From: Muribaculaceae bacterium
GTDB taxonomy: Bacteria; Bacteroidota; Bacteroidia; Bacteroidales; Muribaculaceae
Direction: 5' to 3'
Assembly: GCA_017547845.1 (NCBI GenBank)
Contig: JAFYNZ010000059.1
Span: 1-57,550 of the forward strand
DNA: 57,550 nt
The translations under genes and the position numbers were made by a program. A model generated the notes under the pieces. That model was given only the letters and a program-made list of their open reading frames with translations. It ran no database searches and had not been told where the DNA came from. This document shows positions 8,795-18,176 of this stretch, piece after piece. Position 1 is the stretch's first letter, and the number at the start of each line of letters is the position of its first letter.

Positions 8795-11179
8795 ATGGAT
8801 AAGCAATGTTTCAGACAGATATGCAGTCTGCTCTTAATGATAGTGTACGGAATCGGCGTAGCGATAGCGGCCGGTAGTGGCGGAGTCAGCGGCGTTGTGG
8901 TCGACGAAAGTAAAGAGCCGGTCGGGTATGCCACTGTAGCCCTCAAAGGCACAGCCTACGGCCTTTCGTCCGATGAAGATGGTCGATTCTCCATCAATGC
9001 CCCTTCGGGCGATTACACGCTGGTGGTGTCGATGCTAGGGTATGCCACTCAAGAGCACCCGGTCACTATCAAGCACGGCAGAACGACCACTATCGATGTG
9101 ACAATGGCTGTCGCGGCAACTCAACTTGAGGAGGTAGAGGTCTTCTCAGGAGGCGTCAGCAGAGTGAAACGCTCGGCGTTCAACACCGTGGCTGTCGATG
9201 CCAAAGAACTCAGCAATACGACCAAGAGCCTCAGCGACGCACTGTCAAAAGCACCGGGCGTAAAACTCCGTGAGTCGGGCGGCGTCGGCTCGGACATGCA
9301 ATTGATGCTCGACGGATTTACCGGCAAGCATGTCAAGATTTTCATCGATGGCGTGCCTCAAGAGGGAGTCGGCAATTCGTTCGGACTAAACAATATCCCG
9401 GTCAACTTCGCCGACCGCATAGAGGTCTATAAAGGTGTGGTGCCTGTGGGTTTCGGAGCAGACGCATTGGGCGGCGTGGTCAATATCGTGACAGCCAAGC
9501 ATCGCAACAAGTGGAATCTTGATGCTTCCTACTCGTTTGGCTCGTTCAACACCCACAAGTCCTACGTCAACTTCTCGCAGACACTCAAGAGTGGCTTCAC
9601 CTACGAAATAAATGCCTTCCAAAACTATTCGGACAACAACTACTCGGTCTATGCTCCGATAGAAGACTTCGAGACTGGTCGTATCGACAAAAACAAGCTT
9701 GAGAAAGTAGAGCGTTTCCACGACACTTATCACAACGAGGCAGTGGTGGCCAAAGTGGGCGTTGTCTCTCGCCCGTGGGCCGACCGACTACTCGTAGGCA
9801 TTACCTACTCGCAGATGTATAAGGATATCCAGACAGGGGTGCGTCAGGAGATTGTCTACGGTGAGAAGCATCGCAAGGGCCACACGCTTATGCCATCGCT
9901 CGAGTATGCCAAGCGCGACTTGCTCCTCAAAGGGCTCGACGCGGCAATGACGCTCAACTACAATCGCAATGTGACCGAAAACGTCGACACAGCGTCGTAT
10001 AAATACAATTGGCTTGCAGAAACCAAGCTCCTCAACTCTCCCGGAGAGCAATCCTACCAACACTCTCGCTCCTACAACGACAATTGGAGCGCTACAGCGA
10101 CGTTAAACTATCGACTTGGTGAATTCCACCACTTCACATTCAATCACGTCTTCAACGCCTTCTCTCGAAGCAACGAGTCGCTTTTGACCAAGGAGGTGAT
10201 GAAATATGCTTTCGATAAGACAACCCACAAAAATATTTCAGGTCTTTCCTACCGACTGATGATGTCGGAACGATGGAATCTGTCGGTCTTCGGTAAATAC
10301 TACGACCTCTATGTGCGTGGCCCGATAGCGACAGATGCCAATATGACACAATATGTCGAGACAACTCGCAGCATCGGTTCATTCGGCTACGGAGCTGCCG
10401 GCACATTCTTTATCCTCCCCGAGTTGCAAGCCAAGTTGTCGTATGAAAAGGCCTACCGATTGCCTACCATCGACGAAATGTTTGGCGATGAAGACTTAGA
10501 GATGGGCGACATCGGTATCCGTCCTGAAAACAGCGACAACTTCAACCTCAATCTCAGCTACGATGCGCATTTCGGCAGTCACTCTATCTATGCCGAAGGG
10601 GGCCTCATCTATCGCGACACCAAGGACTTTATCCAACGCAATATCACCGACCTCAGCGGTGGCAAATTTGCCGCTTCTTATGTCAACTACGGCAAGGTGC
10701 AGACCATGGGCTTCAACCTCTCGGTGCGTTACGGCTATAGCGACTGGCTCAGCATCGGCGGCAACCTCACTCGCATGGATGTGCGCGACAACATGAAGAC
10801 TGCTCTCGGCTCGTCGGCTCCAAACATTGCCTACAAGCAACGCATGCCCAACCTCCCCTACCTCTATGCCGATGCCGACCTCACTTTGACTTGGCGAAAT
10901 CTTGGTCGCAAGGGCAACCACCTCGGTTTCACTTACGACAACCACTATATGCACAGTTTCTCCTACTACTCTTCAAGCATCGGCGCAAACAAAAACGACT
11001 ATGTAGTGCCGACACAGTTCTCCCACAACGTGTCTCTCTCCTACTCCATCTGCAATGGTCGCTACAACATAGCCGTGGAGTGCAAAAACCTCACAAATGC
11101 CCGTCTCTACGACAACTTTAGTCTCCAAAAAGCAGGCAGAGCATTCTATGCTAAATTCAGAATACACTTTGGAAACTAA
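8795..11179 (+). CDS. xusA: TonB-dependent outer-membrane receptor, XusA-like (xenosiderophore uptake)
   Basis: A 794-residue outer-membrane receptor. A signal peptide occupies about residues 1-26. A carboxypeptidase-regulatory-like beta domain follows (GVVVDESKEPVGYATV to about 110), then the plug (DALSKAPGVKLRESGG, IFIDGVPQEG, DRIEVYKGVVP, GADALGGVVNIVT) and a 22-strand-type barrel ending in a C-terminal aromatic-rich strand (FYAKFRIHFGN). The two genes behind it encode a DUF4374 lipoprotein and a PepSY membrane protein. As I recall, this is the gene order of XusABC of Bacteroides thetaiotaomicron, which takes up enterobacterial catecholate siderophores. The name rests on order and family, not on an alignment. 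Confidence 0.75.
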   Translation: MDKQCFRQICSLLLMIVYGIGVAIAAGSGGVSGVVVDESKEPVGYATVALKGTAYGLSSDEDGRFSINAPSGDYTLVVSMLGYATQEHPVTIKHGRTTTIDVTMAVAATQLEEVEVFSGGVSRVKRSAFNTVAVDAKELSNTTKSLSDALSKAPGVKLRESGGVGSDMQLMLDGFTGKHVKIFIDGVPQEGVGNSFGLNNIPVNFADRIEVYKGVVPVGFGADALGGVVNIVTAKHRNKWNLDASYSFGSFNTHKSYVNFSQTLKSGFTYEINAFQNYSDNNYSVYAPIEDFETGRIDKNKLEKVERFHDTYHNEAVVAKVGVVSRPWADRLLVGITYSQMYKDIQTGVRQEIVYGEKHRKGHTLMPSLEYAKRDLLLKGLDAAMTLNYNRNVTENVDTASYKYNWLAETKLLNSPGEQSYQHSRSYNDNWSATATLNYRLGEFHHFTFNHVFNAFSRSNESLLTKEVMKYAFDKTTHKNISGLSYRLMMSERWNLSVFGKYYDLYVRGPIATDANMTQYVETTRSIGSFGYGAAGTFFILPELQAKLSYEKAYRLPTIDEMFGDEDLEMGDIGIRPENSDNFNLNLSYDAHFGSHSIYAEGGLIYRDTKDFIQRNITDLSGGKFAASYVNYGKVQTMGFNLSVRYGYSDWLSIGGNLTRMDVRDNMKTALGSSAPNIAYKQRMPNLPYLYADADLTLTWRNLGRKGNHLGFTYDNHYMHSFSYYSSSIGANKNDYVVPTQFSHNVSLSYSICNGRYNIAVECKNLTNARLYDNFSLQKAGRAFYAKFRIHFGN

Positions 11180-11194
11180 TAACACAGACACTAT

Positions 11195-12604
11195 ATGAAC
11201 AGAAAATTTTTCAGCAAACCATTTTTTGCTATCGCCTTGACATCAGTGGTCATGGCATCGTGTGACAACAGCTCCAACCAAAACGACGAGCCTCAATTGC
11301 CGACCGAAAAGAAATCAGCGTATGTGATCGCGTCGTCGGTCACAGCATCAGGTAATACGACAAACGTTCTTCTCACAGCCGAATCGCTCGACGAGGGCGT
11401 GGTCTCACCGATCAACAACGGATTGGTCAACGATGGTGCCAGCCAATGGGTGTTCTACAACAATAAATATCTCTACGGATTGACCTACAACGATGGCAAT
11501 GCAGGGACTACTCGCTCCTACATTCTTAACGGAAATGGTGAAGTAGAGGCACGCTCAAGCGAATATGCTATAAAACGTTTCACTACAAACGGCATCTACG
11601 GTGATTATGTGATGACCTCTTCGACAGGCGACGGTCCGACCGAATGGAATGACGAGAACGGATACACCCCAAAATCGTTCCTCCTCTCCTACCTCCATGC
11701 CGAAAATGAGACATTCACCACCAATGACACTCGCAACGAAATCTATCTGTCGGAAAATTTCCTCGGCAATGGTGAGTATGTGACTCTCGCCGGTATCCTC
11801 GAAAGCGGTGGCAAACTATATAGCGCAGCTATCCCTATGGGACTCAGCCAATACGGCACAAAAGCGGAGGGTGGCAAGTATGTCAAGCCGGGCAACGAAG
11901 ACCTTGTGAAGACTGAGGCCGGCGGACAAAACAGTGGCGCATACAAGAAGGACGAGTTGCAATGGACTCAGTACCCTGACGAATGTTGGGTGGCTATCTT
12001 CGACGACGAAAACCTCAACGGCAAGAAGCTTATCAAGACAGACAAAATCAGTTACGCTTGCGGTCGTCAGAAATCACAATATTATCAGACAATTTGGGAA
12101 ACCGACAACGGCGACATCTATGTGTTCTCTCCAAGTTATGCGAAGACAATGGCCGACCCTCGTCAACAGACAACGCTCGATGCCGGTGTAGTCAGAATCA
12201 AGAAGGGTACGGAGCAATTTGACGACTCTTACTACTACAATATCGAAGCTCAGAGCGGCGGTCGCTCATTCCTTCGCACATGGTACATCGCAGGCAACTA
12301 TTTCCTCATGCTGATGTATGACCGTCCATTGACCGAGACAGGATTTGTAGCCAACCAATTAGCTGTGTTTGATGCATCTACCGGCAAATTGACTGCCGTA
12401 GAGGGACTTCCTTCATCTGAATTGATTTCAGGCTTTGGCTATGCGCCATATTGCGAAAACGGCTATGCTTATATCGCTGTGACCACTACTGAGGGTTACC
12501 CTGCAATCTATAAGATTGACCCTGCGACAGCAGCAGCTAAACGTGGTGTCGAAATCCAGGTGACGCAGATCACAGGTGTCGGTCGCCTCAACACAATCAA
12601 CTGA
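11195..12604 (+). CDS. xusB: DUF4374 lipoprotein, XusB-like siderophore-binding protein
   Basis: A 469-residue protein with a lipoprotein signal (lipobox ending MASC, Cys23) followed by an acidic/Asn-rich linker (DNSSNQND). A surface location is plausible but not proven. The rest has the repeated Tyr/Gly-rich strand pattern of a seven-bladed propeller, as in DUF4374 proteins. XusB of B. thetaiotaomicron is a DUF4374 surface lipoprotein that binds ferric siderophore and works with the TonB receptor. Only 15 nt separate it from the receptor gene, and the next gene starts 13 nt after its stop, so one operon is near certain. Confidence 0.75.
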   Translation: MNRKFFSKPFFAIALTSVVMASCDNSSNQNDEPQLPTEKKSAYVIASSVTASGNTTNVLLTAESLDEGVVSPINNGLVNDGASQWVFYNNKYLYGLTYNDGNAGTTRSYILNGNGEVEARSSEYAIKRFTTNGIYGDYVMTSSTGDGPTEWNDENGYTPKSFLLSYLHAENETFTTNDTRNEIYLSENFLGNGEYVTLAGILESGGKLYSAAIPMGLSQYGTKAEGGKYVKPGNEDLVKTEAGGQNSGAYKKDELQWTQYPDECWVAIFDDENLNGKKLIKTDKISYACGRQKSQYYQTIWETDNGDIYVFSPSYAKTMADPRQQTTLDAGVVRIKKGTEQFDDSYYYNIEAQSGGRSFLRTWYIAGNYFLMLMYDRPLTETGFVANQLAVFDASTGKLTAVEGLPSSELISGFGYAPYCENGYAYIAVTTTEGYPAIYKIDPATAAAKRGVEIQVTQITGVGRLNTIN

Positions 12605-12617
12605 TACATTTATCGAC

Positions 12618-13763
12618 ATGAGAAAGACATTCAAGAAACTACACCTATGGTTGTCAGTACCATTCGGATTGGTCATCGCTATCATCTGCTTCAGCGGCGC
12701 AATGCTCGTGTTTGAGCAAGAGATCACCGAGGCAGCTCAACGCGACATGGTCTATGTCGAAAAGGTAGGCGAAAAGCCGTTGCCGGTCAGCGAGATTGCC
12801 TCAAAAGTGGCAGCTACATTGCCCGACAGCATCAAGGTGACAGGCGTGGTCGTTTCGTCCGACCCTGAACGAAGTTATAAGGTCAACATCTCCAAGCCGA
12901 AAAAAGCATTTGTCTATGTCGACCAATACACAGGCGAGATTAAGGGCAAAAACGAACGACTCGGATTCTTCAAGGTGATGTTTAGGCTTCATCGTTGGCT
13001 GATGGATAGCAAGCCCGAGGACGGAGGCATCTATTGGGGCAAAATGATTGTCGGAGTCTCTACGCTCGTCTTCGTCGTTATCCTCATCACAGGACTTGTG
13101 ATATGGATTCCCAAGAGCCGAAAAGCGTTGAAAAATCGCCTTGCCGTCTGCGCTACCAAGGGATGGAAACGTTTGTGGTATGACCTTCATGTTGCCGGTG
13201 GATTTTACGCATTGCTCTTGCTCCTCGCTATGGCATTGACAGGCTTGACATGGTCCTTCTCATGGTATCGCACAGGTTTCTACAAGGCTTTTGGTATTGA
13301 AACTCCTGCCAATCCTACATCGCACGCAGAAGCGAAGTCCGAAAGCGACAAGCGCGACAAAGGCAGACGTGGCGAGCGAAAAGAGAATAGCGACCCATTT
13401 GCATCGTGGACCGTAGCTCTCGACAACGTGATGAAGACCGAAAGCAACTATAGCCGCATCACAGTCTCTGACGGCCGTGTCAGCGTCTCACGAGACACGT
13501 TTGGCAATCAACGTGCCTCCGACACCTATCGCTTCGACAAACGCTCAGGCGAAATCACCGAAGTGCAACCATATGCTGATGCCGATGCAGCCACCAAAAT
13601 GAGAGGGTGGATATACTCAGTGCACGTCGGCAACTGGGGAGGAATGTTGACACGCATCTTGACATTCCTTGCCGCAATGCTCGGCGCATCATTGCCACTG
13701 ACCGGCTACTACCTATGGATACGCCGCCTCTACCGCAAACGCACCAAGCAATGCCCACAATAA
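12618..13763 (+). CDS. xusC: PepSY-associated TM protein, XusC-like inner-membrane reductase
   Basis: I chose the ATG at 12618 (MRKTFKKLHLWLSV) over the upstream in-frame ATG at 12576, which overlaps the previous gene and would add an unrelated leader. The 381-residue protein has four main helices: near 14-32, near 147-170, near 190-215 and close to the C-terminus. Two periplasmic PepSY-type regions lie between them. Conserved His in the helices (KLHLWL, RLHRWL, DLHVAGG, SVHVGNWGG) fit haem ligation as in PepSY iron reductases. In this operon the expected job is reduction of ferric siderophore or its release at the inner membrane. The charged stretch around residues 240-260 (KSESDKRDKGRRGERKE) is low complexity. 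Confidence 0.8.
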   Translation: MRKTFKKLHLWLSVPFGLVIAIICFSGAMLVFEQEITEAAQRDMVYVEKVGEKPLPVSEIASKVAATLPDSIKVTGVVVSSDPERSYKVNISKPKKAFVYVDQYTGEIKGKNERLGFFKVMFRLHRWLMDSKPEDGGIYWGKMIVGVSTLVFVVILITGLVIWIPKSRKALKNRLAVCATKGWKRLWYDLHVAGGFYALLLLLAMALTGLTWSFSWYRTGFYKAFGIETPANPTSHAEAKSESDKRDKGRRGERKENSDPFASWTVALDNVMKTESNYSRITVSDGRVSVSRDTFGNQRASDTYRFDKRSGEITEVQPYADADAATKMRGWIYSVHVGNWGGMLTRILTFLAAMLGASLPLTGYYLWIRRLYRKRTKQCPQ

Positions 13764-13778
13764 TTGCAACTACATTAC

Positions 13779-13818
13779 AACGAGAAGGAGTCTACGACAA
13801 TGCAGACTCCTTCTCGTT
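13779..13818 (+). terminator. Perfect 15-bp hairpin closing the xus-like operon
   Basis: AACGAGAAGGAGTCT (13779-13793) and AGACTCCTTCTCGTT (13804-13818) are perfectly complementary around a 10-nt loop. No T tract follows, so termination may need another factor or the hairpin protects the 3' end. Confidence 0.75.
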
Positions 13819-13885
13819 ATGCCTAAATTTGGAGTGAGTGGTCGCTTTTTTGTGGTGGAGGAGCAGAAGTGTCGCTAATTTTATG

Positions 13886-13893
13886 TAATTTTG
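13886..13893 (+). promoter_or_regulatory. Candidate -7 box TAATTTTG before rnpA
   Basis: TAATTTTG followed by CA is a consensus -7 box 20 nt before the rnpA ATG. No TTTG occurs at the usual -33 distance; the nearest is 33 nt upstream at 13849-13852. The leader would be about 15 nt. Confidence 0.55.
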
Positions 13894-13913
13894 CATCATA
13901 GAGACTCACATAG

Positions 13914-14396
13914 ATGGATACACCGACACACGACAACGCACAAGCCCTTGCCAAAGGCGCTCTCCGACTGCCAAAGAATGAACGACTGCATCATCGCTCT
14001 TTGGTCAATCATCTCTTTGCCAAAAGTGATGCCCTCTATGCCTATCCGTTGCGTATGGTCTATCGTGTGGTCGATGAGCAAGAGATGCGTTCGATGTTTA
14101 AGGTGGAGATGCCCCAGGACATCGACAAGGTGCAATTTATGATTACCGTACCCAAGAAGAAGCAACGCCACGCTGTCGACCGTGTATTGGTGCGCCGTCG
14201 CATCAAGGAAGCATATCGTCTCAAACGCCTTCCTCTGCGCGATGCAGTCAGGAAGGTCGGTGACAATTACTTGATGCTGGCATTCATCTATCAGAGTGAC
14301 AAGATACTCGATTACGCCGGCATTGAGCAACGCATGCAGAAATTGCTCACAAAGTTGCAGTCACAACTATTTCCCACTCCATCTGAAGAGGCATGA
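13914..14396 (+). CDS. rnpA: Ribonuclease P protein component
   Basis: A 160-residue basic protein that binds the catalytic RNase P RNA and helps it remove 5' leaders from pre-tRNAs. The signature is the Arg-rich helix [16 protein letters not shown] near residues 85-100, preceded by the VPKKKQRHA strand. It is longer than the roughly 120 residues of many homologues because of an N-terminal addition (about 25 residues, [15 protein letters not shown]) before the LPKNERL start of the conserved core. It overlaps or abuts yidD, as in most bacteria. rpmH, its usual upstream partner elsewhere, is not present here. Confidence 0.93.
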   Translation: MDTPTHDNAQALAKGALRLPKNERLHHRSLVNHLFAKSDALYAYPLRMVYRVVDEQEMRSMFKVEMPQDIDKVQFMITVPKKKQRHAVDRVLVRRRIKEAYRLKRLPLRDAVRKVGDNYLMLAFIYQSDKILDYAGIEQRMQKLLTKLQSQLFPTPSEEA

Positions 14397-14398
14397 CC

Positions 14399-14620
14399 AT
14401 GAAAAAACTGCTCTCGACTCTACTTATCCTTCCGATACGGTTTTACCAACTGGCCATCTCGCCACATTTTCCACCTGCATGTCGCTACACCCCGACTTGC
14501 AGCCAATACGCCATTGAAGCTATCCGCAAGCATGGTCCGCTGAAGGGATTGTGGCTCGCAGTGAAACGCATCTGTCGGTGCCACCCATGGGGCGGTTGTG
14601 GACATGACCCTGTGCCCTAA
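14399..14620 (+). CDS. yidD: Membrane protein insertion efficiency factor YidD
   Basis: A 73-residue protein starting [12 protein letters not shown] with a membrane-surface amphipathic helix. It carries the family hallmarks [37 protein letters not shown] and GGCGHDPVP with three Cys clusters. YidD assists YidC and Sec in membrane protein insertion. The ATG at 14399 is preferred because the alternative at 14393 overlaps the rnpA stop and adds only two residues. The rnpA-yidD pair is conserved widely; the spacing implies translational coupling. Confidence 0.93.
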   Translation: MKKLLSTLLILPIRFYQLAISPHFPPACRYTPTCSQYAIEAIRKHGPLKGLWLAVKRICRCHPWGGCGHDPVP

Positions 14621-14851
14621 CCCACTACCACTCAACCACATATCAATCCGCACTACTCCGACAACAAGAAGTCATCGGCGAAGCATTCGTGCGTACAAAG
14701 TTCCGGACATCAATTGACAACAACGACTTCACCCCACTTTACATCCACCTTCCGAGGGATACAAATATGGCAGATGATACAGAAGAGAATAGAGATACTG
14801 ACGACAGAAAGGTATATATACGAAAAAAGAGCTCCCGATTTGGAAACTCTT

Positions 14852-14926
14852 TGGTAGCCCATAGGAGAGTCGAACTCCTCTTTTCAGAATGAAAATCTGA
14901 CGTCCTAACCGATAGACGAATGGGCC
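14852..14926 (-). tRNA. tRNA-Glu (TTC), copy 1
   Basis: On the minus strand the 75 nt, with encoded CCA (plus 14852-14854), fold as a canonical cloverleaf. The acceptor GGCCCAT pairs with ATGGGCT. The D arm loop contains CGGTTA. The anticodon stem TCAGA/TCTGA holds loop TTTTCAT with anticodon TTC. The T arm contains GTTCGAC. It is identical in sequence to the copy at 15279-15353. It lies just downstream of rpsT in the direction of transcription. The flanks 14621-14851 and 14927-14995 show no other gene. Confidence 0.95.
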
Positions 14927-14995
14927 ATCCTAAACCATTGTGCAACTTTCGTTGGCACCGGTCTTTATTTCTTTAGGCGTTACTGCCGGAAATTC

Positions 14996-15247
14996 TTAGA
15001 GAGAATTTACGTGCTTAGCCAATTTGCTCTTAAGGTTAGCAGCTTTGTTCTTAGAGATGATGTGCTTGCGACCGAGACGATCGAGAAGAGCGCTTACCTT
15101 GTTGAGAGCAGCAGTAGCTTCAGCCTTGTCTGTCATCTTGCGAACACGGCGAACTGCGTTGCGAGAAGTCTTAGCCCAGTAACGGTTTTCGATTCTTCTC
15201 TTTTCCGTTTGGCGGATTCTTTTTTCTGATGATTTATGGTTTGCCAT
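14996..15247 (-). CDS. rpsT: Small ribosomal subunit protein S20
   Basis: An 83-residue Lys/Arg/Ala-rich protein starting [16 protein letters not shown]. This is the standard S20 start, so an upstream in-frame ATG that adds 14 residues is rejected. S20 binds 16S rRNA early in small-subunit assembly; the three-helix composition and C-terminal [14 protein letters not shown] are typical. The gene lies between two identical tRNA-Glu genes on the same strand. A single tRNA-Glu, rpsT, tRNA-Glu transcript processed by RNases is likely. Confidence 0.96.
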   Translation of the reverse strand: MANHKSSEKRIRQTEKRRIENRYWAKTSRNAVRRVRKMTDKAEATAALNKVSALLDRLGRKHIISKNKAANLKSKLAKHVNSL

Positions 15248-15278
15248 CGTTATTTCAAAAATCTTTTTTTGTTTTACT

Positions 15279-15353
15279 TGGTAGCCCATAGGAGAGTCGA
15301 ACTCCTCTTTTCAGAATGAAAATCTGACGTCCTAACCGATAGACGAATGGGCC
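15279..15353 (-). tRNA. tRNA-Glu (TTC), copy 2
   Basis: This is a 75-nt sequence identical to the tRNA at 14852-14926, with encoded CCA (plus 15279-15281), anticodon TTC and all arms intact. It lies 31 nt upstream of rpsT on the minus strand. The duplicated unit includes only a few bases beyond the tRNA itself. The remainder of 15354-15547 is AT-rich with T runs and no gene. Confidence 0.95.
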
Positions 15354-15547
15354 ACATTATGCAACTGCGTTTTGCATTTTGCGAGTGCAAAGTTACAACC
15401 TTTTTTTGAACCCACCAAGTTTTTTGCAAACTTTTTTACTCTTTTTTGAAATTATTTTTCTCGAATTTTTGATAACTCACTGATTATCTGCATCTTACAT
15501 AGAAAACAAATTTTCGTCTGTTTTGGCGATTTTTCGCCCTTCAGACA

Positions 15548-16573
15548 TCAATCGAAGAGTGTAGGCTGGTCTGGCGTGCGCAGACGGCCCAAGTGACGAT
15601 AGGCATTATCGGTCACTTCGCGACCTCTCGGGGTGCGTTTTATGAAGCCTTCTTTGATAAGAAACGGCTCATAGACCTCCTCAAGTGTGCCGGCATCTTC
15701 GCCGAGTGCAGTAGCTATGGTTGAGAGTCCGACAGGTCCACCTTTGAACTTGTCGATGATGGTGAGCAATATCTTATTGTCGATTTCGTCAAGGCCATGC
15801 TTATCGATGTTGAGTGCTTCGAGAGCAAAGCGAGCAATCTCGATGTCGATCTTGCCGGTGCCCTTCACCATCGCAAAGTCGCGCACACGACGCAAGAGAG
15901 CATTAGCGACGCGAGGCGTACCACGGCTGCGAAGTGCTATTTCCAGCGATGCCTCGCGCGTGCACTCTATATTAAGGAGGCGTGCCGAGCGGCGTATGAT
16001 GCGTTCAAGCACATCTTGATCATAATATTCAAGGTGGCAGTTGATACCAAATCGCGCTCTCAACGGCGATGTCAGCAAGCCGCTACGAGTCGTAGCCCCG
16101 ATGAGCGTAAAGGGCGACAACGACAACTGTACACTTTTGGCTCCCGGCCCTTTGTCGAGCAAGATATCAATGCGATAGTCCTCCATCGCTGAGTAGAGAT
16201 ACTCTTCGACGATGGGGTGAAGGCGGTGGATTTCGTCGATAAACAGCACATCGTTCTCTTCGAGCGACATGAGGATACCTGCCAAGTCACCGGGTTTGTC
16301 AAGCACCGGACCTGATGTCACCTTAAAGCCCACGCCAAGCTCATTGGCCACGATATTGGAGAGTGTGGTCTTACCGAGTCCCGGAGGACCATGCAAGAGA
16401 GTGTGGTCGAGTGCTTCGCCACGCATACGCGCAGCCGCCACAAAGACGCGAAGATTCTCGATGATTTTCTCCTGACCGCTGAAGTCGTCAAAACTCAACG
16501 GACGCAGAGCTTTCTCGAAATCTTTATCGCGCTCACGACCTTGGTTTCGTATATCGAAATTATCTGATTCCAT
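15548..16573 (-). CDS. ruvB: Holliday junction branch migration helicase RuvB
   Basis: A 341-residue AAA+ motor that drives RuvA-bound Holliday junction migration in recombinational repair. The Walker A motif LHGPPGLGKTT is near residue 64, Walker B LFIDEIHRL near 115, sensor 1 IGATTRSGLL near 157 and the arginine finger region PLRARFG near 171. A C-terminal winged helix ends TPRGREVTDNAYRHLG. The length equals the family norm. It sits at the end of a long minus-strand run and is separated from the acylation cassette by 70 nt. Confidence 0.97.
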   Translation of the reverse strand: MESDNFDIRNQGRERDKDFEKALRPLSFDDFSGQEKIIENLRVFVAAARMRGEALDHTLLHGPPGLGKTTLSNIVANELGVGFKVTSGPVLDKPGDLAGILMSLEENDVLFIDEIHRLHPIVEEYLYSAMEDYRIDILLDKGPGAKSVQLSLSPFTLIGATTRSGLLTSPLRARFGINCHLEYYDQDVLERIIRRSARLLNIECTREASLEIALRSRGTPRVANALLRRVRDFAMVKGTGKIDIEIARFALEALNIDKHGLDEIDNKILLTIIDKFKGGPVGLSTIATALGEDAGTLEEVYEPFLIKEGFIKRTPRGREVTDNAYRHLGRLRTPDQPTLFD

Positions 16574-16643
16574 AATTAGTTGATTCTATGTGCAAAGATA
16601 CGCTTTTTTCTTCAATTCTCACTGCAAGAGAGCGAAAAGTTGA

Positions 16644-18173
16644 TTACTCGGCGACTACTTCTGTCTCGGAAGATGTCGCTTTCGGCTCAGACCCTGCCGG
16701 AGTCGGATCTTGCTTCTCCTCCGGCTTCTCTTCAGCGACAGCCTCTGCTGGCGACACTTCTTCAGTGGACACAGATTCCACGACAGTCTTCTTTGCAGAA
16801 ACGGTGTCGACATCTGTTGGTTTTCCGCTATCGACCGGATAGACCGTGCCGTCGCTTTGCGATAGATAGCGCACAGCCTTTTTAGCCAGCGAGCCTGAAT
16901 ATGCGTTGAACACGTTGAATGCAAATAGAATGTCGGTGATGCCGTAGGCTTCGACATAGCGCTTCATGTTCTTGGTGAAATAGCGTGCGTCGACCACATG
17001 AATATCTTCAAACGAATAGAACAAATAGCCGGGTATGGCATTGCCATAACTATCCTTGATAATCATAAGTCGACGGCCGTTCTTGGTCGAAGTCTTGACG
17101 TGAGTAATCTTCTGGTCGCTACCCATGAAGGTGCTATAAGCTGCACCCGAGCCGTCTTTGAAACTATAGAAGAACGGTCCGTTCATCGGTTTGCTCTCAC
17201 GCGTCACCTGATAGCTCTTGTTGACATCGTAGACGACGTATTCAGTCGTGTAATTGACACCCTTAGGCACATAATAGACGAAATCCTCGGGAACCTTCTT
17301 GATGGAAATATCTTTGGAGTAGCCATACATTGAGCCAACGAAATTTTTGATCACCTTACGCTCATAGCTGTCGAGCGACTTAAACGGCACGCCTGCGGTC
17401 TTGGCAAACGCCTCAGCCGCATAAAAGCCACCCAACGGAGCCCAATGGTGGTCGGTGCGAAGATAGATGCCTTCGTCTATGTGACGACTCAACGGAGTAT
17501 AGACATCGACAGCCTTGACTCCCGGCGCGAGCAACGAGTGCACATTGTCGATTGTCGGACGCTGTGGACGGCTGTGTTTCTTGACATTGTCAGGACAGTA
17601 GAACTCGGTCGCCAATGGGACAGTCATAGAGTAGACTTTGACCTTGCCACCGAACGCCTGATAGTACTGATTGGCTGCTTCGGCATAAGCGACACCTCCA
17701 CGGGCATCACCGCCGTAAATCATGAGTGCTCTGACATTCTCACCCTCACCCACCACGATAATACCGGCATTGGCCAATTTGCCGTTCTCGTCTGCCAACG
17801 GATTTTCCATCGCTTCTTGCGTTTCTTGAGCAGACTCGTCAGCGACCGATGCATCAGCCATCGGAGCGGCAAGAGTAATCTTCACGTTGTCGTCGGAGAA
17901 CGAGACGCGTTTCGCCTCGTCAAACTCCATGCTCAATGCCATAAAGTTGTCGCGATAAGGCTCGCTATCGGAAAACCATGTCGATATCTCCTCGCTATAG
18001 CGTCCTGACCATAGTTTATCCCAACTGAACTCCGGGAATGTAGCCAAATCACGCTTCTCAAGTTCCGAGAACGTGCTACGTGGAAACGTATCAAAAACTA
18101 TGGTGAAGCCGGCAAAAATTGCGACTACGACCGCAACATATATTATGTGATATGCTTTCTTCATCTCTGTCAT
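16644..18173 (-). CDS. DHHW-family (AlgJ/AlgX-like) periplasmic acylation protein
   Basis: A 509-residue protein with one N-terminal membrane helix (about 8-28) and a large extracytoplasmic SGNH-like domain. The family motif DHHW is at 241-244. These proteins act with MBOAT acyltransferases to O-acylate exported polysaccharides, as AlgJ/AlgX do with AlgI for alginate. After about residue 435 comes a low-complexity Pro/Glu/Ser/Ala tail (to 509), and an Ala/Glu-rich insert lies at about 105-130. It begins 3 nt after the MBOAT stop, so the pair is translationally coupled. The substrate glycan is unknown. A start at 18164 (MKKAYH) is also plausible. Confidence 0.85.
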   Translation of the reverse strand: MTEMKKAYHIIYVAVVVAIFAGFTIVFDTFPRSTFSELEKRDLATFPEFSWDKLWSGRYSEEISTWFSDSEPYRDNFMALSMEFDEAKRVSFSDDNVKITLAAPMADASVADESAQETQEAMENPLADENGKLANAGIIVVGEGENVRALMIYGGDARGGVAYAEAANQYYQAFGGKVKVYSMTVPLATEFYCPDNVKKHSRPQRPTIDNVHSLLAPGVKAVDVYTPLSRHIDEGIYLRTDHHWAPLGGFYAAEAFAKTAGVPFKSLDSYERKVIKNFVGSMYGYSKDISIKKVPEDFVYYVPKGVNYTTEYVVYDVNKSYQVTRESKPMNGPFFYSFKDGSGAAYSTFMGSDQKITHVKTSTKNGRRLMIIKDSYGNAIPGYLFYSFEDIHVVDARYFTKNMKRYVEAYGITDILFAFNVFNAYSGSLAKKAVRYLSQSDGTVYPVDSGKPTDVDTVSAKKTVVESVSTEEVSPAEAVAEEKPEEKQDPTPAGSEPKATSSETEVVAE

Positions 18174-18176
18174 GGG

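Noticed and set aside
14689-14892. 67-codon plus-strand ORF between yidD and the tRNA
   Set aside because: Its last third runs antisense through the tRNA-Glu gene and its composition is unremarkable; no promoter or family support.
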